DNA of 64,000 nt from Myxococcus xanthus (GTDB lineage: Bacteria; Myxococcota; Myxococcia; Myxococcales; Myxococcaceae): the NCBI RefSeq assembly GCF_013116825.1, contig NZ_JABFNS010000019.1:18525-82524 (forward strand), in the 5' to 3' direction. The notes beneath the pieces were generated by a model. The model was given only the letters and a program-made list of their open reading frames with translations, had not been told where the DNA came from and did no database searches. Every line of letters begins with the position of its first letter. The first letter of the stretch is position 1. Made by a program: the position numbers and the translations under genes. Shown in pieces: positions 33,235-41,276 of this stretch.

Positions 33235-34396
33235 TCAGCCGGTCATCGCAACACTTTGAGCGAATACCTCTGCGGGGGTACGCCAGTCGAGTGTCTGGCG
33301 GGGGCGGGTGTTGAGTTGATGGGCGACGGCGTCGAGTTGGGCGCGCGACAGGCCGCTCAAGTCCAGGCCCTTGGGGAAGTACTGGCGCAGTAGTCCGTTG
33401 GTGTTCTCGTTGCTGCCGCGTTGCCACGGGCTGTGGGGGTCGCAGAAATAGACTTGGACGTCGGTGTCGATGGTGAAGCGCGCGTGCTCGGCCATCTCCT
33501 TTCCCTGGTCCCAGGTGAGGCTGCGGCGCAGGGCCTGCGGCAGCTGGCCAATCTGCTGGGTGAGAGCCTCGCGCACGTGGGGGGCGGTACGCCCCTCGGG
33601 CAGGTGCAACAGCATGACGTAGCGGCTACGGCGCTCCACCAGCGTGCCGATGGCGCTCTTACCCTGCTTGCCCATCAGCAAATCGCCCTCCCAGTGGCCT
33701 GGCACGGCTTTCGGCGTCAGGCGGGCGCTCACTGAGCATCACCCGGCCCGGTAGCTGGCCGGACAGGACGCTGGCGCGGCCTCGGGGCCGGCGCTGGGGG
33801 CGGCCCGTGCGCAGGCTCGCGGCGAGCTCCTTGCGCAGGCTGCCCCGCGTCTGCACGTAGAGGCTGCGGTAAATGGTTTCGTGGGAGACGTGCATCTGGG
33901 GCTGGTGCGCAAAGTCGCGCTTGAGCGTGGCGGCAATCTGCTGGGGACTCCAGCACTTCAGCAGCCGCCGCTCCACCTCCTGGCGCAGCTGGGGCTGGGC
34001 CAACAGCTTCGTCCGCTTGGGCCGGCGCGCCGCCCGCACGGCCGCGGCCTCGCCCACCCACGCCCGGTAGCCCTCGCGTCCCTTGCCGGCACGCTTCACC
34101 TCGCGGCTGATGGTGGACGGGGCGCGCCCCAGCCGCCGCGCGATGGCGCGCATGGACTCTTCCGCCTGCACGCCACGAGACACCTCCTCGCGCTCGGCCA
34201 CGCTCAAACGCAAGGCAGAGCGCACGCGCGGCGGCCGCCGGATGCCGCCCGCACGCCGCAACAGGCGCTGCAGCGTGCGCTCATTCACCCCGACCGCCCG
34301 CGCTGCCGCCTCCTGCGTCTGCCCGGCGGCCACCGCACGCTGCACCTCCAGCCAGTCCTCTCCACTCATCCTGCCGAGCTTGCCTCGACTCTCCAC
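33235..34396 (-). pseudogene. IS30-family transposase, broken by a frameshift near 33700
   Basis: The 5' frame (34396 to 33659) encodes the N-terminal HTH region (AAARAVGVNERTLQRLLRRA) and the IS30 HTH/zinc-like stretch (RRLGRAPSTISREVKRAGKG, then CWSPQQIAATLKRDF). The 3' frame (33732 to 33235) holds the DDE catalytic domain: GHWEGDLLMG, SLTWDQGKEMAEH and GSNENTNGLLRQYFPKG, ending QTLDWRTPAEVF. The two frames meet at ERPPDAESRA / AVPGHWEGD. Restoring one extra GCCGT unit at GAAAGCCGTGCCAGG would rejoin them exactly, so a 5-base loss between tandem repeats probably inactivated the gene. No classical slippery heptamer is visible. Confidence 0.85.
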
Positions 34397-34477
34397 CGGG
34401 CACCTCTCCCGGATGCGCTCGCCTTCAGCGCATCCTGACTGGTGCGTTCACCGGTTGAGACAGCCGAGCGGCGAAAT

Positions 34478-34498
34478 GTCCCGACATTTCCGAACAGC
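34478..34498 (-). repeat. IS30-family terminal inverted repeat, right
   Basis: Exact 21-base inverted partner of 33200-33220, located 82 bases upstream of the transposase start. Confidence 0.85.
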
Positions 34499-34642
34499 AA
34501 GCTCTGAAGCCCGTCCAGGGCCGGGCTCGCCACGCGCTCATTCGTTTGGGCGCCGGAGTCCCCATGTGAATGCGGCCAGGACAAAGGCAGCGGTGCTCAC
34601 GGGTGGCATCGCTGGCCTGAAGGTTGCTCATGCGCCTGGGCC

Positions 34643-35380
34643 ATGCGCTGGAAACGGGCTTTCAAGGTGATGATGTGGCTGTTGAGCCTCGGGCTTGTGG
34701 TGCCGCTGGCCACTGTGGAGTGCGTCTATCAGGCCATGCTCGCGCGGGTACCCTCCCTTCCCCAGAAGATGGAGGGCCCGTCGCCCCCAGCATCCTGGAA
34801 TCAGGTGCGGTGGGCGCAGAGCGAACACACGCCGGCGCTTCGCGTGCAACCGGTCTGGCCGACCACCCTCCTCTTCACCCTGATGAAGGTCACGCTGAGT
34901 CGCCCCGCGGCAGGAGGAATGCGCGGCACGATGCCTCACGGGTTCAGGCTTGCCGGCAGTGTGGCTCACACATGGTCACGCCTTCAGGACGGGACTGGCG
35001 AAAGGCGGATACGCGTTTTTGAAACACTTGCCCTGACCATCTGGCTCACCCGAACCTGGACCGCGGAGGAGTTGCTCGCTTTCGAAGCGAGGCACCTCTG
35101 GTTGGGTCGTGACCTTATCGGCGCACATGCCGCCGCGCCCGTGCTGCTGCGCAAGGAGTGGGTACGGCTTGATGCGACAGACGCAGCGCTGCTCCTCGCC
35201 ATTGCCGAGAACCCTCGCGACGTCGGCTGCGCTCCAAACCGAGTTCGACAGCGGCGAGACAGGCTGCTGGGGCACCTGTCCGACGCAGGCGTCGTCAGTG
35301 CGGCTGAAGCGGAAGCAGCGCGCACGTCGCCACCGGCACTGAGCTCCCCCGCTCGTGAGCCGTCATGTCCCCGGCGCTGA
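34643..35380 (+). CDS. GT51 peptidoglycan glycosyltransferase-like protein lacking catalytic motif 1
   Basis: A 245-residue protein with an N-terminal membrane helix (FKVMMWLLSLGLVVPLATVE). Its C-terminal half resembles the second half of the GT51 fold of class A penicillin-binding proteins and MtgA: a helix with ETLALTIWLTRTWTAEELLA, then FEARHLWLGRDLIGAHAAAP and DATDAALLLAIAENPRDVGC. The first-half signature EDxxFxxHxG with the catalytic Glu is not present; the region 60-110 is unrelated. It therefore probably does not polymerise lipid II, and may be a regulatory or decayed relative. It lies 144 bases from the IS30 end, and its base composition is less GC-rich than the core genes. Confidence 0.65.
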   Translation: MRWKRAFKVMMWLLSLGLVVPLATVECVYQAMLARVPSLPQKMEGPSPPASWNQVRWAQSEHTPALRVQPVWPTTLLFTLMKVTLSRPAAGGMRGTMPHGFRLAGSVAHTWSRLQDGTGERRIRVFETLALTIWLTRTWTAEELLAFEARHLWLGRDLIGAHAAAPVLLRKEWVRLDATDAALLLAIAENPRDVGCAPNRVRQRRDRLLGHLSDAGVVSAAEAEAARTSPPALSSPAREPSCPRR

Positions 35381-35525
35381 GAGGCCCGTAGGGCGGACTC
35401 GACAGTGGCTTCCTGACGCCACCGCTCCCAACATTCGGCCATCCTCTTGGCTGTTCGCCTGTTCCCGTGCTTGCCGCCTCGCTCCCGGACCTCACCTTTG
35501 CGAGGCAAAGGGAAAGGAACCGACC
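35381..35525. other. Intergenic region before the repeat-protein gene
   Basis: 145 bases with no supported gene. A strong ribosome-binding site (AAAGGAACCGACC) at its end belongs to the next gene. Confidence 0.4.
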
Positions 35526-36950
35526 ATGCGACGCGCCATCACCCATGCCGCCCTGACCTTCAGCCTTCTCACGTCATCGGCCGGTCTCGCCCAGCCAGCA
35601 AGCGGTGGCTCGGCCGGAGGCGCGGCGTCCGGCGGAACGCCGGGCGTCGTCCAGCCACAGGACGCCTACGACCCAGGCAACTTCTCGCCTCCGCCGCAGT
35701 TGGCTCCTGACGGTTCGGAAAGAAACTCGATGGACACGATTGAGACCAACACCGGCGCGGAGCCCGTCGCCGCACCACCCGCAGGCGCGACACGCGGGTA
35801 CGCCCCCCAGCCGGGTATCGGCGGCAGCTGGGAACCCGAGGCACCCGCGAACGCCGACGGCGGCACCTGGGGAACTGGAATGAACGTTCCTTCCACGGGC
35901 ACGGCCGGCACAGGTGGGTCGGGATTGAGCGGCACCGCAGGAACGGGCACGACTGGCGGAGGCACGAACACGGCAGGTGCGAACTCCGGCGGCAGTGACA
36001 TGTCGGCAGGCTCCGCCTCTGAAGGTAGCAGTACGGCGGCCGGCGGCAGCAACATGTCGGCAGGCTCCGCCTCTGAAGGCAGCAGTACGGCGGCCGGCGG
36101 CAGCAACATGTCAGTAGGCTCCGCTTCTGAAGGCAGCAGTACGGCGGTCGGCGGCAGCGGCATGTCGGCAGCCCCCGCATCTGAAGGCAGCAGTACGGCA
36201 GCCGGAGGCAGCGGCATATCGGCAGGCCCCGCCTCTGAAGGCAGCAGTACGGCAGCCGGAGGCAGCGGCATGTCGACAGACTCCAGCTCCGATGTCGGCG
36301 GTACGGCGACGGGCGGCAGTGGCATGTCGACAGACTCCAGCTCCGATGTCGGCGGTACGGCGACCGGCGGCAGTGGCATGACGACCGGCTCCGCGACGGA
36401 CGGCGCGGCCGGCAGCAACACGATGGGAACCCAGCCCCCTGCGACGAGGCAGGGCAGTTCGACTGATGGCCGTGAATCACCGGCTGGCGCGCCCACGGGC
36501 GGCGCGGTCAGCGGCGGCGCAGCAGAGACTCAGGCAGCCAGCGGCGCGGGGCACGAGAACCTCGAGCAAGAGGTCGCGCGGCTTCGCGACCAGGTCCAGC
36601 GGCTCGAAGCCGAGGTGAACACATTGCGGCGCGAGGGTACGGGGACGGGCGGCTCAGGGACACAGGCCACGGCGTCTGACGCGGACACGGGGACCACGGT
36701 GCTGGCCAGCGTCGTCATGCAAGGGCGGGTGGCCTCCGTCGGAAAGGACCACGTCGTGGTCCGCGACGCCGAGTCCGGAGACACCTTCAACCTCTTTGTG
36801 ACCAACACCACCCGCATCAGCGCCAACGGCAAGCGCGTCTCACCGCAGCAACTCTCCGAGGGCACGCCCGTGCAAGCCGCGTTCAACTACATCGCGGATG
36901 GTGACACCTACGCCACGCAGATTCGGGCCTATCCCGGCCGCAGGCGCTGA
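35526..36950 (+). CDS. Secreted Gly/Ser-rich repeat protein with coiled coil and C-terminal OB-like domain
   Basis: A 474-residue exported protein. It has a signal peptide (RAITHAALTFSLLTSSAGLA) and a low-complexity Gly/Ala/Pro region. Seven and a half 18-residue repeats follow (consensus MSAGSASEGSSTAAGGSN, later MSTDSSSDVGGTATGGSG), about residues 159-290. Then come a short coiled coil (ENLEQEVARLRDQVQRLEAE) and a C-terminal beta domain of about 75 residues (MQGRVASVGKDHVVVRDAES, then FVTNTTRISANGKRVSPQQL). The last domain resembles DUF5666-type OB modules. ATG 35526 follows AAAGGAACCGACC. A surface or periplasmic structural role is likely but unproven. Confidence 0.82.
   Translation: MRRAITHAALTFSLLTSSAGLAQPASGGSAGGAASGGTPGVVQPQDAYDPGNFSPPPQLAPDGSERNSMDTIETNTGAEPVAAPPAGATRGYAPQPGIGGSWEPEAPANADGGTWGTGMNVPSTGTAGTGGSGLSGTAGTGTTGGGTNTAGANSGGSDMSAGSASEGSSTAAGGSNMSAGSASEGSSTAAGGSNMSVGSASEGSSTAVGGSGMSAAPASEGSSTAAGGSGISAGPASEGSSTAAGGSGMSTDSSSDVGGTATGGSGMSTDSSSDVGGTATGGSGMTTGSATDGAAGSNTMGTQPPATRQGSSTDGRESPAGAPTGGAVSGGAAETQAASGAGHENLEQEVARLRDQVQRLEAEVNTLRREGTGTGGSGTQATASDADTGTTVLASVVMQGRVASVGKDHVVVRDAESGDTFNLFVTNTTRISANGKRVSPQQLSEGTPVQAAFNYIADGDTYATQIRAYPGRRR
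36000..36377 (+). repeat. Seven tandem 54-bp repeats in the Gly/Ser-rich gene
   Basis: The unit begins ATGTCGGCAGGCTCCGCCTC and recurs every 54 bases, in frame (18 codons). The first two units are almost identical at the DNA level. Units 6 and 7 form a second subtype and are nearly identical to each other, which indicates recent local duplication. Confidence 0.85.
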
Positions 36951-36977
36951 AGCCCCACCCTTCACCTGGGGACGAGC

Positions 36978-37283
36978 TCAACCAGCCTGCCCATCCTGGA
37001 CGAAGCGCTCGATGCGGGCGATGGCCAGCATCATCTTCTGTCGCGCGGAGCTGTTCGCCGAATGCACCTGGACCCGTGGCGGCACGAAGCCACGGGTCGC
37101 CACGGCCTCTTCCAGCCACAGCAAGACGTCGTATCCGGTGCCATGCGTGTCGTCGCCCAGGTCGTGGTCCAGACTCAACTCCGTCACCTGCCCGGATGCC
37201 AGCAGCGCAATCGCTTCTTCGGGCCACCACACACGCACCCAGCCGTAGGGAGTGGCCCGTTCGTCATCCAGATAGACCTTCAT
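36978..37283 (-). CDS. Stand-alone cyclic-phosphate processing receiver (cREC) domain protein
   Basis: A 101-residue protein made of one receiver-like domain. It starts MKVYLDDERATPYGWVRVWW and has the second conserved acidic motif LSLDHDLGDDTHGTGYDVLL. This is the pattern of the cREC family, predicted from comparative genomics to process cyclic phosphate ends of RNA or nucleotides rather than to be phosphorylated like a response regulator. ATG 37283 fits the domain start; the longer frame upstream is a shadow of the next gene. A TipAS-domain gene lies 89 bases upstream on the same strand. Confidence 0.8.
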   Translation of the reverse strand: MKVYLDDERATPYGWVRVWWPEEAIALLASGQVTELSLDHDLGDDTHGTGYDVLLWLEEAVATRGFVPPRVQVHSANSSARQKMMLAIARIERFVQDGQAG

Positions 37284-37372
37284 GGCATCCACGCCTCGCG
37301 TTCGGTGACACAGGGCCCCAGGGACGCGCCTGGAGCGCCGTGACTGAATCCAGCGAAGACGACTCACCACGG

Positions 37373-37720
37373 CTACGCCTGCTGCTCCAGACTGGCCATC
37401 GCCTTGCCGATGTAAGCGAAGAGCGAGGGGTCCAACCCATGCTTCGACGCGACCTCGGGCTCCTGCTGATGCGTCGCATTCAGCGCCCCTTCGATGCCAG
37501 GGTCGCCCCCCGTGAACGCCTTCAACAGCTCCCGCCAGCGCATGGCCAGCGAGCGCACCGGCTCGCTCGTGGGGTCCGTGCCCTGGTCCATCTCCGCGCG
37601 GACGCGAGCGATGAGTTGGGGCCACTCGGCCTCGACCTGGCGGATGGCTTCCTCCCCCAGGGCCTCGCGGCGGGCCTTCAACTGATGGAGCTGCGCCGGC
37701 GTGTAGTGCTTCTCGAACAT
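37373..37720 (-). CDS. Stand-alone TipAS-domain protein
   Basis: A 115-residue all-helical protein matching the drug-binding C-terminal domain of TipA/SkgA MerR regulators. It starts with EKHYTPAQLHQLKARREALG, then has EAEWPQLIARVRAEMDQGTD and LAMRWRELLKAFTGGD, and ends in the family's HGLDPSLFAYIGKAM. The MerR DNA-binding domain is missing and no HTH gene adjoins it. In TipA the isolated TipAS form arises by internal initiation and sequesters thiopeptides, so a free TipAS may act as a ligand-binding or resistance protein. That role is inferred. Confidence 0.85.
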   Translation of the reverse strand: MFEKHYTPAQLHQLKARREALGEEAIRQVEAEWPQLIARVRAEMDQGTDPTSEPVRSLAMRWRELLKAFTGGDPGIEGALNATHQQEPEVASKHGLDPSLFAYIGKAMASLEQQA

Positions 37721-37799
37721 GATTCACACCTCATCCCGCCACGGCAGTGTGGCGTGATGAGATGGGTACGGCCTCACGCGGCGTGAGGCTCAAGCGGAT

Positions 37800-38027
37800 T
37801 CAACGCTCGTCATCCGAAGCGCCGCCCGCGAGCTTCCGCAGCTTCGCGGCGAACGGGCTCTCCTCCCCCGCCCGCAGCGTCCCGCCCGCCATCCGCTGCC
37901 GCCGCGCCAGCGCGAGGCCTCCCTCGGCGGGCCCTTCCAGCGCCTCCTTCTCGAAGCGGTCCTGCCCACCGAGCGCGCGCCCCACGGGGCGCGAAGCAAT
38001 GACACGGCGGTTCGTATCCACGGACAT
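37800..38027 (-). CDS. Small hypothetical protein
   Basis: A 75-residue hydrophilic, basic protein (MSVDTNRRVIASRPVGRALG start; ends LRKLAGGASDDER). It has no membrane segment and no recognised domain. An AAAGGGG stretch precedes ATG 38027 at usable spacing. The position between two same-strand genes and the codon pattern favour a real gene, but it could be spurious. Confidence 0.5.
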   Translation of the reverse strand: MSVDTNRRVIASRPVGRALGGQDRFEKEALEGPAEGGLALARRQRMAGGTLRAGEESPFAAKLRKLAGGASDDER

Positions 38028-38057
38028 GAAGGCCCCTTTCGAAGCAGCGGCCCGATG

Positions 38058-38948
38058 CTACCCCACCTCCGCACCGCTCGCAGCCCTGCCCCCATCTGGC
38101 GAAGCCGAGCCCCACGTCCCCTCCGGCGCCTCCAGCGCGGCGCCGATGTCGCGCAAGACACGCGCGACGTCCTCCACGCCGATGAGCCGGGCGTCCCAGG
38201 TGCAAGTGAGCGTCATCACCTGCCCAGGCACCAGCGCGCCCGCATCCACCACGGGCTCCGTCCGCACCGCGCCCGGCGCCAGCAGGAGGGGCACGCGCGT
38301 GTACGGCACCAGGGCCACATAGCCCCGTTCCAGCCCCAACGAGCCCAGGCTCGTCACCGCCACCGAGCCGAACGGGTCCCACGGCATGCCCACCCAGCGC
38401 AGGTCCACGTTCAACGTGAACCAGACGAAGGACAACATCCGCAGCGCCCATCCCATCAGGAAGCCAGGGATGAGCGAGGAGCGCCGCTTGCCACGCTCGA
38501 TGACGGCATCCCGGCGCGCTCGGACCGCTGCGATGCGCGCGGCCATCGTCTCCGCGAAAGCCCCCAGCGACAGCGAGTCCGCGCGATGCACCGTGGCCGT
38601 CGTCAGGTCCGCGCGCCCCGTCTCCGCGGGCTGCACCACCAACACGCAGACGCCGACCGCCTTGCGCCGCCAGGGGCGATTCCAGCGCATCAGAACATTC
38701 GCTTCGGGATGGCGGCGCAGCGCATCCGCGGCGGCCTTGGCCACCAGGTGCGTCACCGTGAGGCGCTGTCCCGTCCGGGCGCGGAAGGCTTCGAGGAAGG
38801 CCACCGCTCGCTCCATGCGCACCTCCACCGCCGCATAGGCGCTGGGATCTCCTGGCGAACGCCATGTCCCCAGGGCGAGCTTGCGGAAGGCACCGGCTGG
38901 CGGGGCGGGCTGAAGGTCGAGGTGCACGGGCAGCGTCCGCCTTCGCAC
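38058..38948 (-). CDS. 2-oxoacid dehydrogenase acyltransferase-fold protein with degenerate active site
   Basis: A 296-residue protein with the chloramphenicol-acetyltransferase-like catalytic fold of E2 subunits. Typical segments are VTHLVAKAAADALRRHPEAN, ADLTTATVHRADSLSLGAFA and SVAVTSLGSLGLERGYVAL. No lipoyl or peripheral-subunit-binding domain precedes it. The E2 catalytic signature DHRxxDG is replaced by WDARLIGVEDV, so the essential His is Ala and the Asp-Gly pair is lost. It is therefore unlikely to be a standard acyltransferase and no E1/E3 genes are nearby. The GTG start at 38948 follows AGGGGA; the long frame above it is a shadow of the DUF1684 gene. Confidence 0.78.
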   Translation of the reverse strand: MRRRTLPVHLDLQPAPPAGAFRKLALGTWRSPGDPSAYAAVEVRMERAVAFLEAFRARTGQRLTVTHLVAKAAADALRRHPEANVLMRWNRPWRRKAVGVCVLVVQPAETGRADLTTATVHRADSLSLGAFAETMAARIAAVRARRDAVIERGKRRSSLIPGFLMGWALRMLSFVWFTLNVDLRWVGMPWDPFGSVAVTSLGSLGLERGYVALVPYTRVPLLLAPGAVRTEPVVDAGALVPGQVMTLTCTWDARLIGVEDVARVLRDIGAALEAPEGTWGSASPDGGRAASGAEVG

Positions 38949-39044
38949 GGAGCCCGGTCCCCTGCAACCATGGCCCCTGTGCGGAGCCCTGCGCCTGGCC
39001 CGCCGCCCTGTTAGACAGGGGCTTCCCACCCCCGAGGCCCCGAC

Positions 39045-39947
39045 ATGACGCCCATCGCCCTGGCCCTGTCTCTCGCCCTCCAAGCCTCGCCAGCCCCTCA
39101 GAACATGTCCCAGACCACCGCGCCCACCACCGATGACTTGCAGACGTCCACCCGCGCCTGGCACGAGCAGCGCCTCCAGCGACTCCAGGCGGAGGACGGC
39201 TGGCTCACCCTCGTGGGCCTGTTCTGGCTCAAGGAGGGCGAGCAGACAGCGGGCTCCGCTCCCGAGAGCGACCTGGACTTCCCCGCGGGAACACCCGCGA
39301 AGCTGGGCACCTTCACGCGGCAGGGAAACACCGCGCGCTTCCAGCCCGCGCCCGGCGTCACTTTCACCCGCGACGGCCAGCCCTTCACGGGCGGCGCGCT
39401 CCAGTCGGACGAGAAGGGCACGCCGGACGTGCTCAAGCTCGGCAACGTCAGCTTCCAGCTCATCCTCCGAGGCGACAAGCTGGGCGTCCGCGTGAGGGAC
39501 TCCGGCGCGGCGGCGCGCAAGCAGTTCCAGGGCATCCCCACGTACCCGGCGAGCAACGACTGGCGCGTCGAGGCGCGCTTCGAGCCCGCACAGACGCCTC
39601 GGATGCTCCAGGTCCCCAACGTGCTGGGGACCATCGACGAGATGAAGGCCCCCGGCACGCTCGTGTTCACGGTGGCGGGCAAGGAGCACCGGCTGACGCC
39701 CGTGGAGGACGGCTCGGGCAAGCTCTTCATCATCTTCGCGGATGAGACCAACCGCGACGCGACCTACGGCTCGGGCCGCTTCCTCTCCGCGGACATGCCC
39801 ACCGACGGACGCGTCGTGCTCGACTTCAACCAGGCCTACAATCCGCCCTGCGCATTCACGAAGTTCGCCACCTGCCCGCTGCCTCCGCGCGGCAACCGGC
39901 TCGCCACGCGTGTGGAGGCCGGCGAGAAACGCTACGCGGACCACTGA
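39045..39947 (+). CDS. DUF1684 protein, exported
   Basis: A 300-residue protein with a short hydrophobic leader (MTPIALALSLALQASPAP). The conserved DUF1684 core follows: EQRLQRLQAEDGWLTLVGLF, the FWLKEGEQTAGS phrase, and the C-terminal GRVVLDFNQAYNPPCAFTKF with the near-invariant NPPCA(F/Y) and CPLPPRGN motifs. The family is widespread in bacteria and has no established function. The closing cysteine-containing segment suggests a conserved ligand site. It is divergent from the E2-like gene and transcribed toward the sugar dehydrogenase-like gene 113 bases downstream. Confidence 0.9.
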   Translation: MTPIALALSLALQASPAPQNMSQTTAPTTDDLQTSTRAWHEQRLQRLQAEDGWLTLVGLFWLKEGEQTAGSAPESDLDFPAGTPAKLGTFTRQGNTARFQPAPGVTFTRDGQPFTGGALQSDEKGTPDVLKLGNVSFQLILRGDKLGVRVRDSGAAARKQFQGIPTYPASNDWRVEARFEPAQTPRMLQVPNVLGTIDEMKAPGTLVFTVAGKEHRLTPVEDGSGKLFIIFADETNRDATYGSGRFLSADMPTDGRVVLDFNQAYNPPCAFTKFATCPLPPRGNRLATRVEAGEKRYADH

Positions 39948-40060
39948 CACCGGGCCTGCCCTCAGGCCTTGGGCAAGCAGCCCGGCACGCGCGTCCGTCC
40001 CTGGACGCTCCGTGCCCGGGAGGCTGGCGCATCCCCGCGGGCGCGGACATTAATGCGCTC

Positions 40061-41224
40061 ATGCGCGCCTCTTTGACGCTCCTCCCCGCTCTCGTGGTGC
40101 TCGCCCTGTCCGCCTCCGCCTGCCGCAAGAGCCAGGCGCAAGGCACCGCGTCTGCCCAGGACTGCATCCTCGTAAAGAAGGGCTGGGGCGCCGACGGCAC
40201 CGTGCCCTTCAACGTCGAGGTGGTAGCGCGGGGCCTGGAGACGCCGTGGGGCATCGCGTGGCTCCCCGGAGGTGACGCGCTCGTCACCGAGCGCCCGGGC
40301 CGCATCCGCCTGCTCAAGGACGGCGTCCTCCAGCCGCGGCCCGTGGCGACGGTGCCCGTCGCGGACGCCGCGGAGGGCGGCCTGCTCGGCATCGCGGCCC
40401 ACCCGGACTTCGCGAGCAACCGCCAGTTCTACATCTACGTCACCACGGACGCGGGCGGCACCGAGGAGAACCGCATCGAGCGGTGGACGCTGTCGGAGGA
40501 CCACACCACGGCGACGCACGAGCGCGTCATCTTCGGCGGCATCGCCTCCGCCACGTATCACGACGGTGGGCGCCTGCGCTTCGGCCCGGATGGCATGTTG
40601 TACGCGGGCACGGGTGACGCGAGAGACCCGGACCGCTCGCAGAACGCGAACGACCCGGCCGGGAAGCTGCTGCGCCTCACGCCGGAGGGAGCGGTGCCCC
40701 AGGACAACCCCATCCCTGGCTCGCCCGCGTTCCTCACCGGCATCCGCAACCTCCAGGCCTTCGACTGGCGCGACGCCTCCACGCTGTACATCGCGGACCA
40801 CGGCCCCAGCGGCGAGACGCTGCGCCGGGGGCACGACGAGGTCAGCGTCGCCCGCCGCGGTGACAACCTGGGATGGCCCGGCATCTATTCGTGCGAGACG
40901 CGCGAGGGGCAAATCACACCGTCCATCACCTACAAGGACGCCATGCCCCCAGGCGGCGCCGCCATCTACACCGGAACGACCATCCCCGAATGGAAGGGCT
41001 CGCTGCTCATCGGCACGCTGGGCTCACGCCACCTCCAGCGCGTGGAGTTCGCGCCGGACTCGAGCCGCGTGGCCAGGCACGAAGTGTACCTGCGCAACAC
41101 CCACGGCCGGCTGCGCGAGGTCATCATGGGGCCGGATGGCCACCTCTACGTCACCACCAGCAACTGCGACGGACGCGGCGACTGCGGCCCGGACAAGGAC
41201 GTCATCCTCCGCCTGAAGCGCTGA
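40061..41224 (+). CDS. PQQ-dependent sugar dehydrogenase-like (Gdh/sorbosone) lipoprotein
   Basis: A 387-residue lipoprotein. The lipobox SASAC (Cys21) ends the signal peptide. The body is a six-bladed propeller of the soluble glucose/sorbosone dehydrogenase family: GLETPWGIAWLPGGDALVTE, GGLLGIAAHPDFASNRQFYI, and the catalytic-His region ATYHDGGRLRFGPDGMLYAG. The C-terminus has a four-Cys-rich end (NCDGRGDCGPDKD). It may oxidise aldoses in the periplasm with PQQ, although many family members have unknown substrates. A 10-bp perfect stem-loop follows the stop. Confidence 0.9.
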   Translation: MRASLTLLPALVVLALSASACRKSQAQGTASAQDCILVKKGWGADGTVPFNVEVVARGLETPWGIAWLPGGDALVTERPGRIRLLKDGVLQPRPVATVPVADAAEGGLLGIAAHPDFASNRQFYIYVTTDAGGTEENRIERWTLSEDHTTATHERVIFGGIASATYHDGGRLRFGPDGMLYAGTGDARDPDRSQNANDPAGKLLRLTPEGAVPQDNPIPGSPAFLTGIRNLQAFDWRDASTLYIADHGPSGETLRRGHDEVSVARRGDNLGWPGIYSCETREGQITPSITYKDAMPPGGAAIYTGTTIPEWKGSLLIGTLGSRHLQRVEFAPDSSRVARHEVYLRNTHGRLREVIMGPDGHLYVTTSNCDGRGDCGPDKDVILRLKR

Positions 41225-41237
41225 GCACGGGCCTTCA

Positions 41238-41270
41238 GCGCTCCAGCCTTGCCCAAGGACGCTGGAGCGC
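41238..41270 (+). terminator. Strong stem-loop after the sugar dehydrogenase-like gene
   Basis: GCGCTCCAGC (41238-41247) and GCTGGAGCGC (41261-41270) form a perfect 10-bp stem with a 13-base loop, 14 bases after the stop codon. It lacks a T-tract. Confidence 0.6.
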
Positions 41271-41276
41271 GCGCCG

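Larger units (their letters stand above)
33200..34498 (-). mobile_element. IS30-family insertion sequence, transposase frameshifted
   Basis: The element is bounded by 21-bp perfect terminal inverted repeats: 33200-33220 reads GCTGTTCGGAAATGTCGGGA plus C, and 34478-34498 is its exact reverse complement. The total length is about 1.3 kb, normal for IS30. The flanking bases (GGCT left, AAGC right) show no clear target duplication. The single transposase gene is on the minus strand and is interrupted. The element sits in the gap between the TonB receptor and the GT51-like gene and breaks neither. Confidence 0.85.

Noticed and set aside
33690..33735. Programmed ribosomal frameshift in the IS30 transposase
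   Set aside because: No slippery heptamer and no downstream structure are evident, and IS30 transposases are normally one frame; a 5-base deletion explains the junction better.
34984..35508. Minus-strand 174-codon frame with a basic N-terminus opposite the GT51-like gene
   Set aside because: It crosses the end of the GT51-like gene as an antisense frame and shows no family pattern.
38949..39950. Extension of the E2-like protein to a 630-residue two-domain protein
   Set aside because: The extra upstream frame is antisense to the DUF1684 gene and has no recognisable lipoyl or binding domain.
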